DNA from: Trichosphaerium sp. ATCC 40318
Lineage: Eukaryota > Discosea > Flabellinia > Trichosidae
NCBI GenBank assembly: GCA_038496445.1
Contig: JALMLS010000208.1
Location: 186,001 to 250,000 of the forward strand
DNA: 64,000 nt
Direction of reading: 5' to 3'
Under the pieces are notes generated by a model, which saw nothing but the letters and a program-made list of their open reading frames with translations, had not been told where the DNA came from and searched no databases. Positions 1-11,559 of this stretch are shown piece after piece. The translations under genes and the position numbers were made by a program. Position 1 is the first letter of the stretch. Each line of letters opens with the position of its first letter.

Positions 1-3000
1 AGTAAGTTGTTGGAATTGTCCTGCCGAGGCTATTTCAAATATAACAGGATCAGGATTATGTGGTAATACATTATATCAAATTCTTTTTTTAAATCTAAAT
101 TTATCTAAGGACAATACGGTGTAAAGGCAACAGGAGAGTCTCGTTGGGATAGAATAATTTTCTTGCCAAAATGGTCTGGAAGCGAATTCAAAAACACTAT
201 GTTTATTGATGCTGCTACTCACAAGTATATTGAAGCTTTTGTAAAGCTTGGTGAAGGCCAAGGTCCTATTGATAATTTTTACAGTACGTTTAAAAAGAAT
301 ATCATAAGGAGCAGCGCGTTTGGTTAAAGGCAGCAAAAAACGGCTATGTTGTTTTTACAGAAGTGTCTTATTTTTTTTTGGTTTTATTGTTTTATTCATT
401 GAGTGCACCCTGTCAATACTTTTGGTATTAAACAACCATGTTGGAGTTCCTTATATTATAAGAACCGATATGTATCACATTCACTAGTGAGAGAACGCAC
501 TAAACGCTTGAAACCACCAAGATTGTTTATGTTTGATTTAAAAGCATACTAACTTTTTTGCAGTCAACGTCAAAACAGAGGCACTTGGTGAACTCTTTTT
601 GGATATTAAGGAACATCCTGAGTATGTAGAGAATTTTGTAATAGATGACACGAGATGGACACGTGTTCGTGTACCTTTAAAGGACTTTGAAGGATGGCCT
701 TCTTCAGGACAAGTTCAGTTCCATTTCTTGGGTCTTTCAGTTCACCCGTTAAATACCAAAGTGACAACGTGGTACATTGATAATGTTCGATTCCTTGATG
801 GAAGTAAGTACACGTTTTTATGATTATTATACTAATAAAATTTAACATAGCTGCTACTGATACTATGTTGACGTATGAACCTGGTTTACCTTATGATCCA
901 AGTATTTGCGGAGGTACCCACTTGTTGGTTTTTTTTCAGAAAAAAATAAGAAAAACCTTGGAAGGCTTTTAAGAAGGAGATATCTTCCTACTCTGATACC
1001 TCTGATACTTTAGTACTTTTGGTCAAAGCTGTATAGCTTATGAATACTTAATATTATATTTGTGATTCGAAACACGTGCAAAGGTTGTTGACTTGTTGTA
1101 GTCGAAGCTCCTGTTCCTGTTCAAGATGTTGCTATTGAACCAATTCTGGAGTGTATTGAGCGATCAAATAATGAATATATTGCTCATATTGGTTATGATT
1201 CTAAGGAAATGAGTTCTGTTAATGTACCAGATGGTGTTTCAAATGGATTTACACCAAGCCCAGTTGTACGTCTTACAAACAATAACCGGAAGCCTTTTCC
1301 ATCTATAAGCAAAAATGGAGCGTTCCTTTAAACTTCATACGAAGAATAACGAAAGACAAAACTCCGTGTGACTTTTCATTTTGTTTGCTTTGCCTTTTGA
1401 CGAGCTAGAAAAGTAGCCCTTTTAATTATTCTTTATTTTATAATTATCACCTTTACAAGGAAGCTTAATAGTACAACTAGAATCGTGGACAATCCACTTC
1501 ATTTGAACCAGGTAGATCAGAATATTGGCCTTTCGCTGCAATGAGAATTACTTGGGATGGAAAAGATGACTTGATTTATAACATTGGAGAATCTCTTTTA
1601 AGTATATCTGCATTTGATTTAGAATCACACGCTTGTCTTTCTACAGTATCAGTACAAGTACGCCATACATACATAGTCAAAAGAAGCAAAAGAAAAAAAA
1701 AACCCAGAAAATTTTGAGAATTTTTTACCAACACCAAAAAATTGTTTGACCATCAAGTATGGGCTACACACTTTCTGTAAGCTCGAACTGTTGATTCATC
1801 TATTAATTTTAACTACTAACTGTGAATTTATTTCTATCCGGCTCAAAAACGCTTACATTTTGGTGTTTGTAGATTTGTGTAAATTTCTTTCTCTAATTCT
1901 AATTATCTTCTAAAGGCAACTGTTAATGATGAAACTCCACCTAATATAATAGATCCATACGATAATGGAGGAAACTATAAACGTTCTATTGAGGCAGCAC
2001 CAGTACTATCTGGATATGATACAACACTAGATAAATCAACTAACTTGCAACCTGACGTAAAGCATTTTACAATTTCTTACTCTGTTGGTGATAAAGCAAT
2101 ACGTTTTGGTGTTGTTTGTGAGACAAATACAGAAAGTGATTATTGCGCTTTTGGTACGTACATCAAACAACAACATGGAAACAAGCAGCACGCACTGAAA
2201 TATTTTTCTTTCAACACTTTTTTTTTGACAGTTTTTCTTCTAAGAACGAAAATACGTTTAACTCACTACCCAGGTTTCTCACCGTTAGGTGGTATGGTAG
2301 GCAGTCATGTAGTTGTAGCTCAGTACAATACTACAAACTCTGTTGTTAAAATCGAACAAGTATACCTCGGTCAAAAAGCAAGGCCTGTTGAAGGCACGTG
2401 CACATCTCCACACTCTTTTTTTTGTTTTATTTTTGCACTCCACATGGACTAGTAGTTTTAGTTTTTTCATCGTAGTTAGTAATAGCTAACTGTTTGGTCT
2501 TTAGATAAATGTACACGTGGCCAAACTGGCGCTATATGTCCTGATTCGCTAAAACCTGGTTGTTGTAACCATGCGAAGTATGTTAATGGTAGTATGGATG
2601 GAAAATACCTTTCATTTGAATTTGTCGTACCAATAGATGCCAAGGATGCATGTGATGCCGCAATCACTATAGGTGTACGTGCACGAACTCAGTTTCTTTG
2701 AAAATCCAAAAAAAAAAAAAAAGTGAAAAAGTTTCATTGATCAAGAGCTCGAACATAATAATTAGCTTACGCTTGAGTTTATATATTATAAGAATATAGC
2801 TTAAGGATCATTAAATTGTTTCATTTTCAAAAAACAACCAACTTGGTAGTCAACAGTAAAACAGATTTTTTTTCCTTTTTTTTTTGACTAACGCCGATTT
2901 CTCTCTTTTGGGTCATGTTTCGTCTTTGCGCGAATACTGTTGCTGTTATGTGTTAACACATTTTATAGGATACACAGAATATTATTTATTCTATAGGTAC

Positions 3001-3869
3001 ACCAAGCAGCGGTGAATTTCCATTAAATCTTGCGTTCCATCATCACTGGACAAAAAATCGTCCTGATGAAGTAACATTTACTTCAAATGCTTTGAACAGT
3101 ATAGAAGAACCTACATGCACAATTAACCCTACACTCAGTAAGTATACTCTATAACCTATTTCTGATACTTGTGGCTTATAACAATTCTTCTTGTAGCTCC
3201 TGTTTCACCTACAGCGCCAGCTGAAGTTGTACTTCCATCTCTTTCTGAAAGACTTGGCTTGCTTGAAAAGTTGATTGCTTCTACTGGTGGTATATCATCT
3301 AAACGTGTTAGTGTTACATTGAATAATACAAAAAGAAGAGCTGAGGCTCTTCATAGTATCACAGTTGAGATTCAACCAGGCAAGTACATACACTACTCTT
3401 AACAACAAAGCATCAAAAAAAAAATTAGTGAAAAGTCAAACAAAAAGTTTGAACAAATTTTGGTCATTTACAACACCTACACTTATACCTTTCATTTTCT
3501 TTTCCCTTTTTAATACTTTATGTGTATAAAATTACGAAAAGAAAAATGCATAAAGTTGCACTCAACGAAAAAGTTGGGTTTTTTTTTTGCTTGTCCTCGC
3601 AAGAAGCCTTGCTTATAGTTGTATCAGAGGAAGGTAAGACATCCCCTGCAGATGCATTCAGAGCTTGGATAGAATATACAAAGACTCCAGGTGCCACTGA
3701 AGGCATATGGAGAGGAGCATACCTACAATGGAGTACAGTTGATATTAAAGAAACTGGTAAAGAAAGAAAAGGTGTTGTCAAGTATACTTCAAAAACATCA
3801 AATGGAATAAGAACAAGATTGACAGGAATTTATTCTTTATTACTTGTTACTTTACTTTTCCTATTATAG
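1..3869 (+). CDS. Secreted GPI-anchored protein with carbohydrate-binding-like and DOMON domains (5' end outside window)
   Basis: About ten exons join in one frame (introns from 63, 294, 809, 921 and so on) down to the TAG at 3867-3869. The first part (to about 808) ends in WYIDNVRFLDG, the closing strand of galactose-binding-like carbohydrate modules. Exons at 1100-1660 read GYDSKEM, NGFTPSP and NRGQSTSFEPGR, a pattern of extracellular repeat modules. Exons at 1918-2393 and later carry CAFGFSPLGGMVGSHVVV, the core of a DOMON domain (a fold that binds haem or sugar), then a Cys-rich stretch. The last exon ends in about 20 hydrophobic residues after a small-residue site, as in a GPI-anchor signal. 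Introns at 2394 and 3380 begin with GC. The signal peptide must lie upstream. The role is inferred as cell-surface glycan or redox binding; the exact substrate is unknown. Confidence 0.75.
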
Positions 3870-4029
3870 AGCCTTCACCCTTGCTTCTATGTAATAATTT
3901 TTCTCGAAAAAAAAAACCCAATAAAAACCCTATTGAGAAAAGAGCACGCCCTCACATCAATTCTTAAACCATGACTTATCCTGATTTTCTTTTCATATTG
4001 GATTCGCACGTTCTTGTTGACCTATCAGA

Positions 4030-6985
4030 TTGGAGAGAATACTTCTCACTCAGTTTCGATCCACTTGCCTAGCCAGATTCTTTCCCATATTTAACTGTTC
4101 TAAGTTTTTATTTCAGAAAACCGAAGCACCTAGCGCTTATCCTTGGTCTCTTGAGATGGTTGGAGCTAATGGAGCTATAACAGATGTTGAATGTCTTAAT
4201 AGCTATAACGCAATACGTGCTGTAGGTGCCGCAAGGCACTACATCGCCAGGTGAGCGCAAAGCACAGTTTCAATCTCTTTCATGCTCTAACAAAACTATA
4301 CAGAGTAAAGGACAGCCGCTTAATAAAGGTGTATACATTGATGAAACTTATGATATTGGACGAGTAGAAGACGTTCATTTTAATCCATGGTATGTGCTGT
4401 TTCACGAAGTGGCTATTTCTTGACTGTTTTTTTTCTTTCTTTATTTTTAAGCTTATGGACCAAGCCACCAGTATTACTTCATCCAATTTAGGCCCTGTAA
4501 GGTTTCAGAACAGTACGTACCATTAAAGTCGACAAGTTTTAGATACATAATACAATTACCCAATCAGGGAGAGCTTTTTCAGTTCTATCAGAATACAGCG
4601 CTAAGTTACAAACACTCCTTATTCATACGCTTTTGTGTGATGAGAGCTGCTTGCATGATTGCAAGTTCAGTGTTGTATAGAGTGTACTGCCACGCCTAGA
4701 AAAATGACATACTTTCATCAACTGATTTTTACGCCCGTTTTATGGACCCTAAAAGCGACCCAATCCGCTTTTGACGTGACAAAAGGCGCTTAAAAATTCA
4801 GGGGGAAAAAGAACGCAGCATAAAGCGCATGCCAACGGACTATTGGAGCAAAGTGGCAACCATATTACCTGATCCTGAATGCGCTTACAAAGAATTTGAG
4901 TACTTGGTAAATCAACGCAATGCATATTACCATAACAATATCAACGATATTGATGATGCCAATGACATTAATTGTCCACTTGGTAGGTTCGTACAAGCTT
5001 GTGGGCAAAGATACGAGACCTTCTCTATGCACTGTACGATTTCTTCAACTTTTCTCATGTATTACTGTTGTTTTACAGCGCTTGCGTTCAGAATGACACG
5101 TGAATACTCTAAATACACAAGTAAACCAACAAATGTATGAAGAGTACGTGTGCGTTTTAAACATATTGTCTGTTTCATTCAAGTTTTGAGACAGACTGAC
5201 TTTTAGCAAAAAAAATCCAGTTTCTGCCCGATCTGTCAGATCTGACGGATTTGACACTTCTGACAGATCTTGCAAATTGTCATTTTTTTAAATGTGATCT
5301 ACTCTCACGCCTGTCCAGTGAATCCAACCGTTTCAAACCCACGTGATTTAACAAACCCCAGACAAACTTTTTTATTTACATATTTGACGCCTAGCGGCGT
5401 TTACAAAGCCTACAGCAACGCTGGTGGTGTTTTGGGGCGGTTTTGACGTTGTTACACCTTCATTGCTGCTTGGATGCTACCATAGCGCTTCTGTTAGCGT
5501 GGGGTAGGCGCTAGCGTAGCGCTAGTAAGTTATACACGTACGTTGATTTTTTGAAGCAAAACATACAGCAAACAGTGTTTGAGGCATTCATACCGTGTTT
5601 GGCGGTAATGCGATAGCTTTGTAGGACATCATACCTTTTTAATTCGCTTTTAGCGCATTGAACACCTCTGTGGTTTGATCGTACCGTGTACAGTTGGCGT
5701 AGGTAAAATACTGCGATCATCTTCCATGGTCTGTTGAAACTTACATTGAAAATTTTGCTATCACTTACCGTAAGGTACCTAAGTCATACAATGAAGGACA
5801 ACATTGTAACACAAATAGTTCACATTGTGATAGATCTACACCATTTGACAGAAGTGTCAGATCTTGCTAGATCTGCTAAAAGTGCTAAAAACTCACTTTC
5901 TAGAAAATATTGGTAAAACTTGAATGAAACATACAATACTAAAATACTGATAAAGTTCTACAAGTACTTTCAAGGTCTTGAAAAAAAATCAAGGGAACTG
6001 ATATGCGATGAAAAGTGGTGTCACGTAACTACACGATGTACACGAGAATACACGCACCATTTTTAAAACATCTTTTTAAATAATTACATTCCAGCCCTGT
6101 TTTCCACCCAAAAGAAATAAATTGACTTGTTGCCCTTTGTTTCGTGTTGTATCAGGTATTGTACAAAAAGCATATTATCCGTATTTGAACATTGGAGATC
6201 TTTGTCAAAGAAGGAGCTGACCTGGAGTGATAGTCCAGTTTTTTTAGTTTGTCGTTACTCACAAATGTATGTACAAGAGATAACCACTTACTTGTGTTTT
6301 TCTTAGAGACACCAAGATGTTGTCTCGAAAAAAGGAAGTATAGAGTACGATTTTGTCGTGGTGTTATAATAGAAAGAGCAAGGTTTCATGAACACGCTTG
6401 ACTGCAATTAACAAAAGTTTGTATTGTAAATAAAAGTTTCTGCAACAAAAAGTACTCTGTCACTGTTCAACTGAATACCACAATATTTTTTATCAACAGT
6501 ACAATCAGTTTGTTTTCTTATTATTTTCTCATTTTATTGCTGCTTTCTGGGGTCCTTCAACAAGTGTTGCTGTAGTACAAAATGGGCAAATTGAGCTTGG
6601 TAATTGTATATTCAATTCATGGAAGGATTTAAATTATGCTATTGTAGCATACAGTGGTTCTTTGCAAGTTGCCAACAGCCGCTTTCAAAAAAACGAAATA
6701 CAAATATTTGTTGACTCAAAAGTCAACAGAGCCATCAATGCTAACATGGTTAATGTAAGTAACAAGTTTATTAACTCGAATAACGGAAGCATAACATTTG
6801 ACAAAATAACAACAATAGAGCCGAGCAAACTCAATTTGTTTTGCTTTCATCAAAAATTCTATCTTTTTTTTTTTTCATTCATCACAACCCTAAAACAACT
6901 TAATTACAACGTTGCAAATAGGGCAAGATCCAATTTGATGTAGCAAATGCGCGCCATGTTGTATCCTCAAACCTAGGTACTGGTT
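4030..6985 (+). pseudogene. Broken pectin-lyase-fold (pectate lyase 3 / GH55-like) gene
   Basis: Separated exons match one family in order. At about 4120-4252 and 4314-4391 the frame reads NAIRAVGAARHYIAR, then KGQPLNKGVYIDETYDIGRVEDVHFNPW across a clean GT-AG intron (4251-4311); I quote the second stretch only as KGQPLNKGVYID and RVEDVHFNPW. At about 6540-6754 the frame reads AFWGPSTSVAVVQNGQ and GNCIFNSW, typical of the C-terminal coils of this right-handed beta-helix fold, followed by a short exon at 6922-6975. Between them the expected middle coils are missing or degenerate and a MITE sits at 5166-5936. There is no signal peptide. A 103-codon frame at 4829-5140 starting MPTDYWSKV is unrecognised and may be noise. 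I infer a decayed extracellular polysaccharide-active enzyme or binding protein. Confidence 0.6.
5166..5936. mobile_element. MITE-like element with TA-flanked inverted ends
   Basis: The left end at 5164-5187 and the right end at 5915-5938 are inverted copies of a 24-base sequence (core TGTTTCATTCAAGTTTT) with one mismatch, and TA dinucleotides flank both. The interior has no transposase. It holds sub-repeats around GATCTGTCAGATCTGAC (5230-5275) and GACAGAAGTGTCAGATCTTG (about 5848). TA flanks suggest a Tc1/mariner-type target. The element lies inside the broken pectin-lyase-fold gene. Confidence 0.5.
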
Positions 6986-7273
6986 AAAGACAAAAACTGT
7001 TTCACCTCACTTTTCAGCCCTTTCAGGCATAAGAAGCGTCCTAATATTCTTCAATAAGGCGTCAATTGTCTACAAGTTTTCATACAGTTTGTTTCACCAA
7101 AGCAAAAACACTTTAAATGGAGTAAGTGCCATAGCGGTTTTTTTAATCAGAAAAGTCTAATTCAGTCAAAATCACGTGGCGTACGAACAAACAAAAAAAC
7201 CATGTAATTTTGGCGTTATTTTCCATTTATACTTGATAAAACGAGAGAGTTATCCGGAGAACAAGTAAATCGT

Positions 7274-7600
7274 CTGAAAACGCTGCCACCAGAGACTCTC
7301 ACTCATATTTTATCCTATTTAAATAGACAGCATCGTACAAAGGCGTCTACAGTATGTCATCAGTTTAACGACATCATTCGTCATAGCATTGGCTTTATTT
7401 GGATAACACTCACAAAACCAATCGATTTCCGAGCCATAAAAGGAAGTCCGTTGATAAAAAAAACACAAACATCATTTGTCCACTATTCATCAGTCAGAAA
7501 CATATCAAAGACATTACATGTCTCTCTGGTGTTCACAACTTTCAATTGCTGTTGACGTAGTAAACTCGTACCGGCTACATTGGTTTAGCTGTGTAAACAG
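7274..7600 (+). pseudogene. F-box/LRR protein relic
   Basis: The frame from 7274 reads LKTLPPETLTHILSYL then ASTVCHQFNDIIRHS, a good F-box with the same spacing as the intact F-box/LRR gene at 10377-11474. It runs to a stop at 7553-7555. Near the end the next frame reads CLSGVHNFQL, which is the GVHxxxL leucine-rich-repeat signature of that gene family, so a frameshift separates the F-box from its first repeat. No start codon is in place upstream (an ATG at 7202 is followed at once by TAA). This looks like a truncated copy. Confidence 0.55.
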
Positions 7601-7637
7601 AAATGGATACGATGCTATTTTGGGGCTACAATCACGT

Positions 7638-8590
7638 TTATTTCAACGGAGGTAGAAGGCAATAACGTTTGTCGTTACAAGGAAATCTTACAATGAAATT
7701 GTATTGTAAGTAAGGCGATTCACTAATAAAGTCTATTGTTGCTTTTTTGATAGTTTTATCAGCGACAAAAGTAACATAAGAGCTTCTCCAATCATGTCCG
7801 TTTGGATATAAAATCTAAATGAAAAAATTAGGTATTACAACTAGAGGTCGTGGTTAACCATTGGCAAAAGAAAATGGGACAGAATTTTTGCTCAGCAAGG
7901 GCAAGGGGATTGTTTGATTCTCCAGAAATTGTAGCGGAGAAACGCCCTGAAATTACGAGTTTGATGGCTGCCACCATTTTAAAAGTATGATGCATTCCCA
8001 CGACATAACGTATTACATACAGAAAGCGCTGGGAAGCTTCACAAGAAACGTTTAAAAAAGTGATGGCGCTTGGGAACACGTGGTGCAAAAAGAAATCCCA
8101 AATACGCACAGTGAATGAGAGCTGATTCCTTGGATAAAATTGGGTGTTCAATGACCATATAGGCTTTGCCATTTCTCCAGCATTATAGAACTGATCGGCC
8201 TTTTGACAAATAGCAACTGGAGCGTCGGGTCTATTAGGTCCAGGGCATTTTATCGGTTTACAAGGTGACCATAAGTAAGTGTATCCTCTTGCATCATCTG
8301 TTACCTCAACAGGATAGTCGAAAAGGCGACTAAAAAGACAAAGTTAAAGTTCTACTAAAGATGCAGTTTGGTGTGGAGTAAACTGTAAAAAAAAGTTTAA
8401 AATGAAGCCCAAACCGCTCACTAGAGTCACCAGGCAATAGTTATGGGTTTGTTTATTCGTACGAAATGTCAACAAAGCTATGGTTTCCTTCAGCTTTACA
8501 AGCATTTTCAGTCACTCGAAGTTGGTATGCATTAGAATGCGCAAAACATCCTAAAAGAACGAGAAGAGCTATCACACTTTGAGAGTTCAT
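7638..8590 (-). CDS. Secreted MRH (mannose-6-phosphate receptor homology) domain protein
   Basis: Exon 1 starts at the ATG at 8588-8590 with a signal peptide (MNSQSVIALLVLLGCFAHSNA) whose mature part begins YQLRVTENACKAEG. After a GTACGA intron an exon near 8330-8170 reads YTYLWSPCKPIKCPG and APVAICQKADQFYNAGEM, the paired-Cys core of MRH / cation-independent mannose-6-phosphate receptor repeats. The last exon (about 7808-7638) reads SSYVTFVADKT and then ISESPYLQYNFIVRFPC and RYC before TAA, the usual last strand and Cys of this fold. The middle (7828-8170) is harder to splice. MRH domains bind mannose-rich or phosphorylated glycans in the secretory pathway; binding here is inferred, not shown by a conserved Gln/Arg/Glu/Tyr set I could verify. 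Confidence 0.6.
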
Positions 8591-8787
8591 TGTTGAGTTT
8601 TGAAGAGATTTGACCGTTTTCTTCCGTTGAATGTTTGGTGCACAAAACTAAGGCTGTACGTGCTTTTACGTCATCATCCACAGTGCCTTATTTTGCTGCC
8701 AAGCACGTGTGAGTCGGAAGCGAACGAGTTTGACAAACAAACAACTGCGTTTTTCTTCACCTTAGCACCATCTTACGCTGTGATACA

Positions 8788-9568
8788 ATGCACAAAATAA
8801 TATCATGGCGCTCTATAGTACTCTTAATGAAATCATACGCAATACTAACATATCAAGCTACAAGTCCTTGGGTCATAGACGACTTTGAAGACGATAGCCG
8901 TACGATTACATTCCCTGGTGGTATTAATACTAACTCTATAACTGCTACTATTGGATCAATTATTGTGGGGAACAGGAAACAAGCGTTGTTAGAACAGGTG
9001 GAGGTATGATATTAATTTGAGAATAATCATATTTGGAGCAATTGTTTTTAGACTCCTTTAAATTGTTTTTAAGTTACTACCAGCGGTAGGTTAGAGCTAT
9101 CAACAATGGATGTAGCTACAGTAGGTGTGTCCACTATTTTTGGGATGGACCTGGACACTCCGTATTGAACGTGGATTACTCAACAAACACCAAAACAAGG
9201 TGTCTTTTAATGTACTTTTTTTAGACGCATTGTTGATACAAGTCGCTCAAGTAAGTGCTGGTACTAGTCTAGCATTTAAGCTAGAGAGTGGTATTACTCC
9301 ATTAAAGCTAAAGAGTAAGTTGACTTTGATTTGAATCAATACTGAAATCACATACTTATGATTATTCTTTGGTTTATCTTTAAAACCTCACCTTAGAAAT
9401 TGTTTACAAAGCATTCAAACAGTGGTCAATGGTGGAACATGAATGATATTGCATTGAGATACTACGATTTTTTATTGTTATTAACGTGCATCACTCATTC
9501 TTAGATCAGTTATCGTAAGGTTTTTAGGAGGAACAGCAACGTTGGCTCAGTTTTTTAAGAAAAAGTGA
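8788..9568 (+). pseudogene. Secreted protein of unknown family with an apparent frameshift
   Basis: The ATG at 8788 opens a signal-peptide-like N-terminus, then PWVIDDFEDDSRTITFPGG. Near 8968 the coherent reading changes frame: GEQETSVVRTGG joins in phase, across the intron from 9004, to TTSGRLELSTMDVATVG. Further exons read WDGPGHSVLNVDYSTNT and DALLIQVAQVSAGTSLAFKLES, then a weaker exon after 9398. Without a one-base change the exon 1 frame does not reach exon 2 in phase, so this is a frameshifted gene or a base error. The residue pattern (DDFED, GGxE, WDG) suggests a beta-sandwich extracellular protein. I do not recognise a named family and assign no function. Confidence 0.45.
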
Positions 9569-9936
9569 GCACTTAAGTCATGTGACTGTTACGTTCTCCG
9601 TTCGCTTGTGGGTTTAAAACTAGTTGCATTGTTCAAGCTATTACACATGAAAAACTGAAATTCAGTGACTCTCCTTTTCCACAGTGGAAAGAACGTTGTT
9701 ACTAGATAGTCTATAGCCCATTGACAGGCAAAGATTTGTTTGATATCCGACTATTGGCAACTGTCGTTACGTACCAACCACAGGTGAGCAATAATAATTA
9801 ACTATGGCGTTAATTATCAGGGCCGTAAACCACGTGTAAGGTATTTCGGTTGAACCTCAGCTTGTGGTGAAAGTCTCAAATTTACAAGAGAATGCAAGAT
9901 AAGTCGAGGTACTTACATACTAGACCAAGTTAATCA

Positions 9937-10381
9937 TGAGAACACCAGCGCTTTGTATTATTGCACCAGTACTAGTATGCTTCTTGGCTGTGTCTCAGGG
10001 ACAATGTGAGAATGTGACGGCTCCTGATGGATCAGAATATGATTTATCAAGCCTACAAAATAGGGTACTAGTGCCCTAGACTGTGGTATCTTATGCAAAG
10101 TATGCGTTTCGTTTGCTCAAGTCTGATTTCTTTTACCTCTTTTCGCGTCTAAGAGGTGTACATAGGATGGGCCCTATCAATACAAAGTATCTATATGTTC
10201 TAACTACCCAAGCGAGTGTGGTACAGTATGTAAACTGCCTTTTTTAGCATTTCTTTTTTTCCACGTGACGGAGACAATCTAACTATTTTCTTACTTTTTT
10301 TTTAAAAGGTATTAGTACTGTGTCTTTTATGTTCCAAAAAACAGAAACAGAGGCTTTGCACATTGCGACAACTACTCTATA
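9937..10381 (+). pseudogene. Second MRH-domain gene, truncated by the neighbouring F-box gene
   Basis: The ATG at 9937 begins a signal peptide (MRTPALCIIAPVLVCFLAVSQG) followed by CENVTAPDGSEYDLSSLQN, a typical MRH start. An exon at about 10167-10219 reads DGPYQYKVSICSNYPSECG. A third exon from 10309 reads ISTVSFMFQKTETEALH and stops at 10381. Splicing G|GTACAG to the GT at 10309 keeps the frame. The domain is incomplete: the last third with its closing Cys is missing, and the 3' end of the intronless F-box/LRR gene on the other strand starts at once. It is likely a relative of the MRH gene at 7638-8590. Confidence 0.5.
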
Positions 10382-11474
10382 ATATTGACACTGTAACACT
10401 TGAAGATTTCACGTGTTTCAAACAATAGGTAATGAAAGATTGATCTCCACCAATATAGAGTTGCTTCAAGTTGGCCAATGACTGCAATCCCCAGCCTTCT
10501 ACTTCATCACAATAGTAAATGTAAAGGCATTCAACATTAGTCAATGCTCTGATTCCATCATCTGATGCAGTTCCATGAATAATCCCTACTGTGTGTACTT
10601 TACCAAGCTGTTTGAGCCATAAATCTATAGGGAAAGAAAGACTAATATCGTGAACATCTTTGAGTGCTTTGATTCCTTCAACAGTAATATAATCACACTC
10701 ATATAAATCAATAGTGTGTACACCAACAAGATTACAGAGAGATTCATCTGTCACACTAGTGTTAGACAGGACAATAGAATGAACACCAGAAAGTGCTTTC
10801 ACTCCTTCATCTGTCACAGTAGTTCCGTTTAGATTAATAGTATGAACGCCAGCTAGTGCTTTCACTCCTTCATCTGTTACTTTGCAGTATTCAAGATTAA
10901 TGGTATGAACACCTACAAGTGCTTTGATGCCTTCATCTGATATTTGCATACATATACTAAGGTTGATATTATGTACACCAGCGAGTGCTCTTAAACCTTC
11001 ATCTGTAACAGAAGTACGAGTAAGGTTAATGGTATGAACACCTGCAAGTGCTTTAATGCCTTCATCTGTCACTGAAGTATAACTGAGGTCAATAGTATGA
11101 ACACCAGCAAGCGATTTCACTCCTTTGTCTGTCACTTTAGTAGACCTCAGGTTAATTGTATGAACTCCCGCAAGCCATGTTATACCTTCATCTGATACTG
11201 GTGAACATCTACAGAGGTCTATTTGTTGAACACCTGCAAAACGTTCCAGAAGCTGAGAAGTTGCGTGAATTGAACTTAACTCGATTTTTGTGTGTTTTAT
11301 GATTCCTCTATGCTTTACAACTTCTTTGACTTGTTTATCTGTTATACTTATGCTATGGTATCCGACTATGTCGTGAATGATAGAAGAGAGGGTACGACAC
11401 GTTTGACAAGCTGCAAATCGATCTTTTGTTGTATGAGTTAGTATACTTGCTAGAATCTCAGCTGGCATGTCCAA
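10377..11474 (-). CDS. F-box/leucine-rich-repeat protein, intronless
   Basis: A single uninterrupted frame of 365 residues. Residues 1-45 form an F-box (MDMPAEILASILTHTTKDRF, then CQTCRTLSSIIHD). Residues from about 85 to 345 are roughly ten leucine-rich repeats of 22-24 residues with the consensus VTDEGIKALAGVHTINL, the AMN1/FBXL-like cysteine-free class. F-box proteins bring substrates to SCF ubiquitin ligases through SKP1, and the LRR arc would bind the substrate. That is family knowledge; partner and target are unknown. The gene has no introns, in contrast to its neighbours, and overlaps the truncated MRH gene tail. Relics of the same family lie at 7274-7600 and 59286-59420. The near-identical repeats suggest recent growth by repeat duplication. 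Confidence 0.85.
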   Translation of the reverse strand: MDMPAEILASILTHTTKDRFAACQTCRTLSSIIHDIVGYHSISITDKQVKEVVKHRGIIKHTKIELSSIHATSQLLERFAGVQQIDLCRCSPVSDEGITWLAGVHTINLRSTKVTDKGVKSLAGVHTIDLSYTSVTDEGIKALAGVHTINLTRTSVTDEGLRALAGVHNINLSICMQISDEGIKALVGVHTINLEYCKVTDEGVKALAGVHTINLNGTTVTDEGVKALSGVHSIVLSNTSVTDESLCNLVGVHTIDLYECDYITVEGIKALKDVHDISLSFPIDLWLKQLGKVHTVGIIHGTASDDGIRALTNVECLYIYYCDEVEGWGLQSLANLKQLYIGGDQSFITYCLKHVKSSSVTVSIL

Positions 11475-11559
11475 TAAAGTTGTATAAGCACTAGAACTAG
11501 TTATTTTAGAGCAATTTAGATATTTTACCTTTGAGTCGCTAATATTACAGGTTTTTTGT

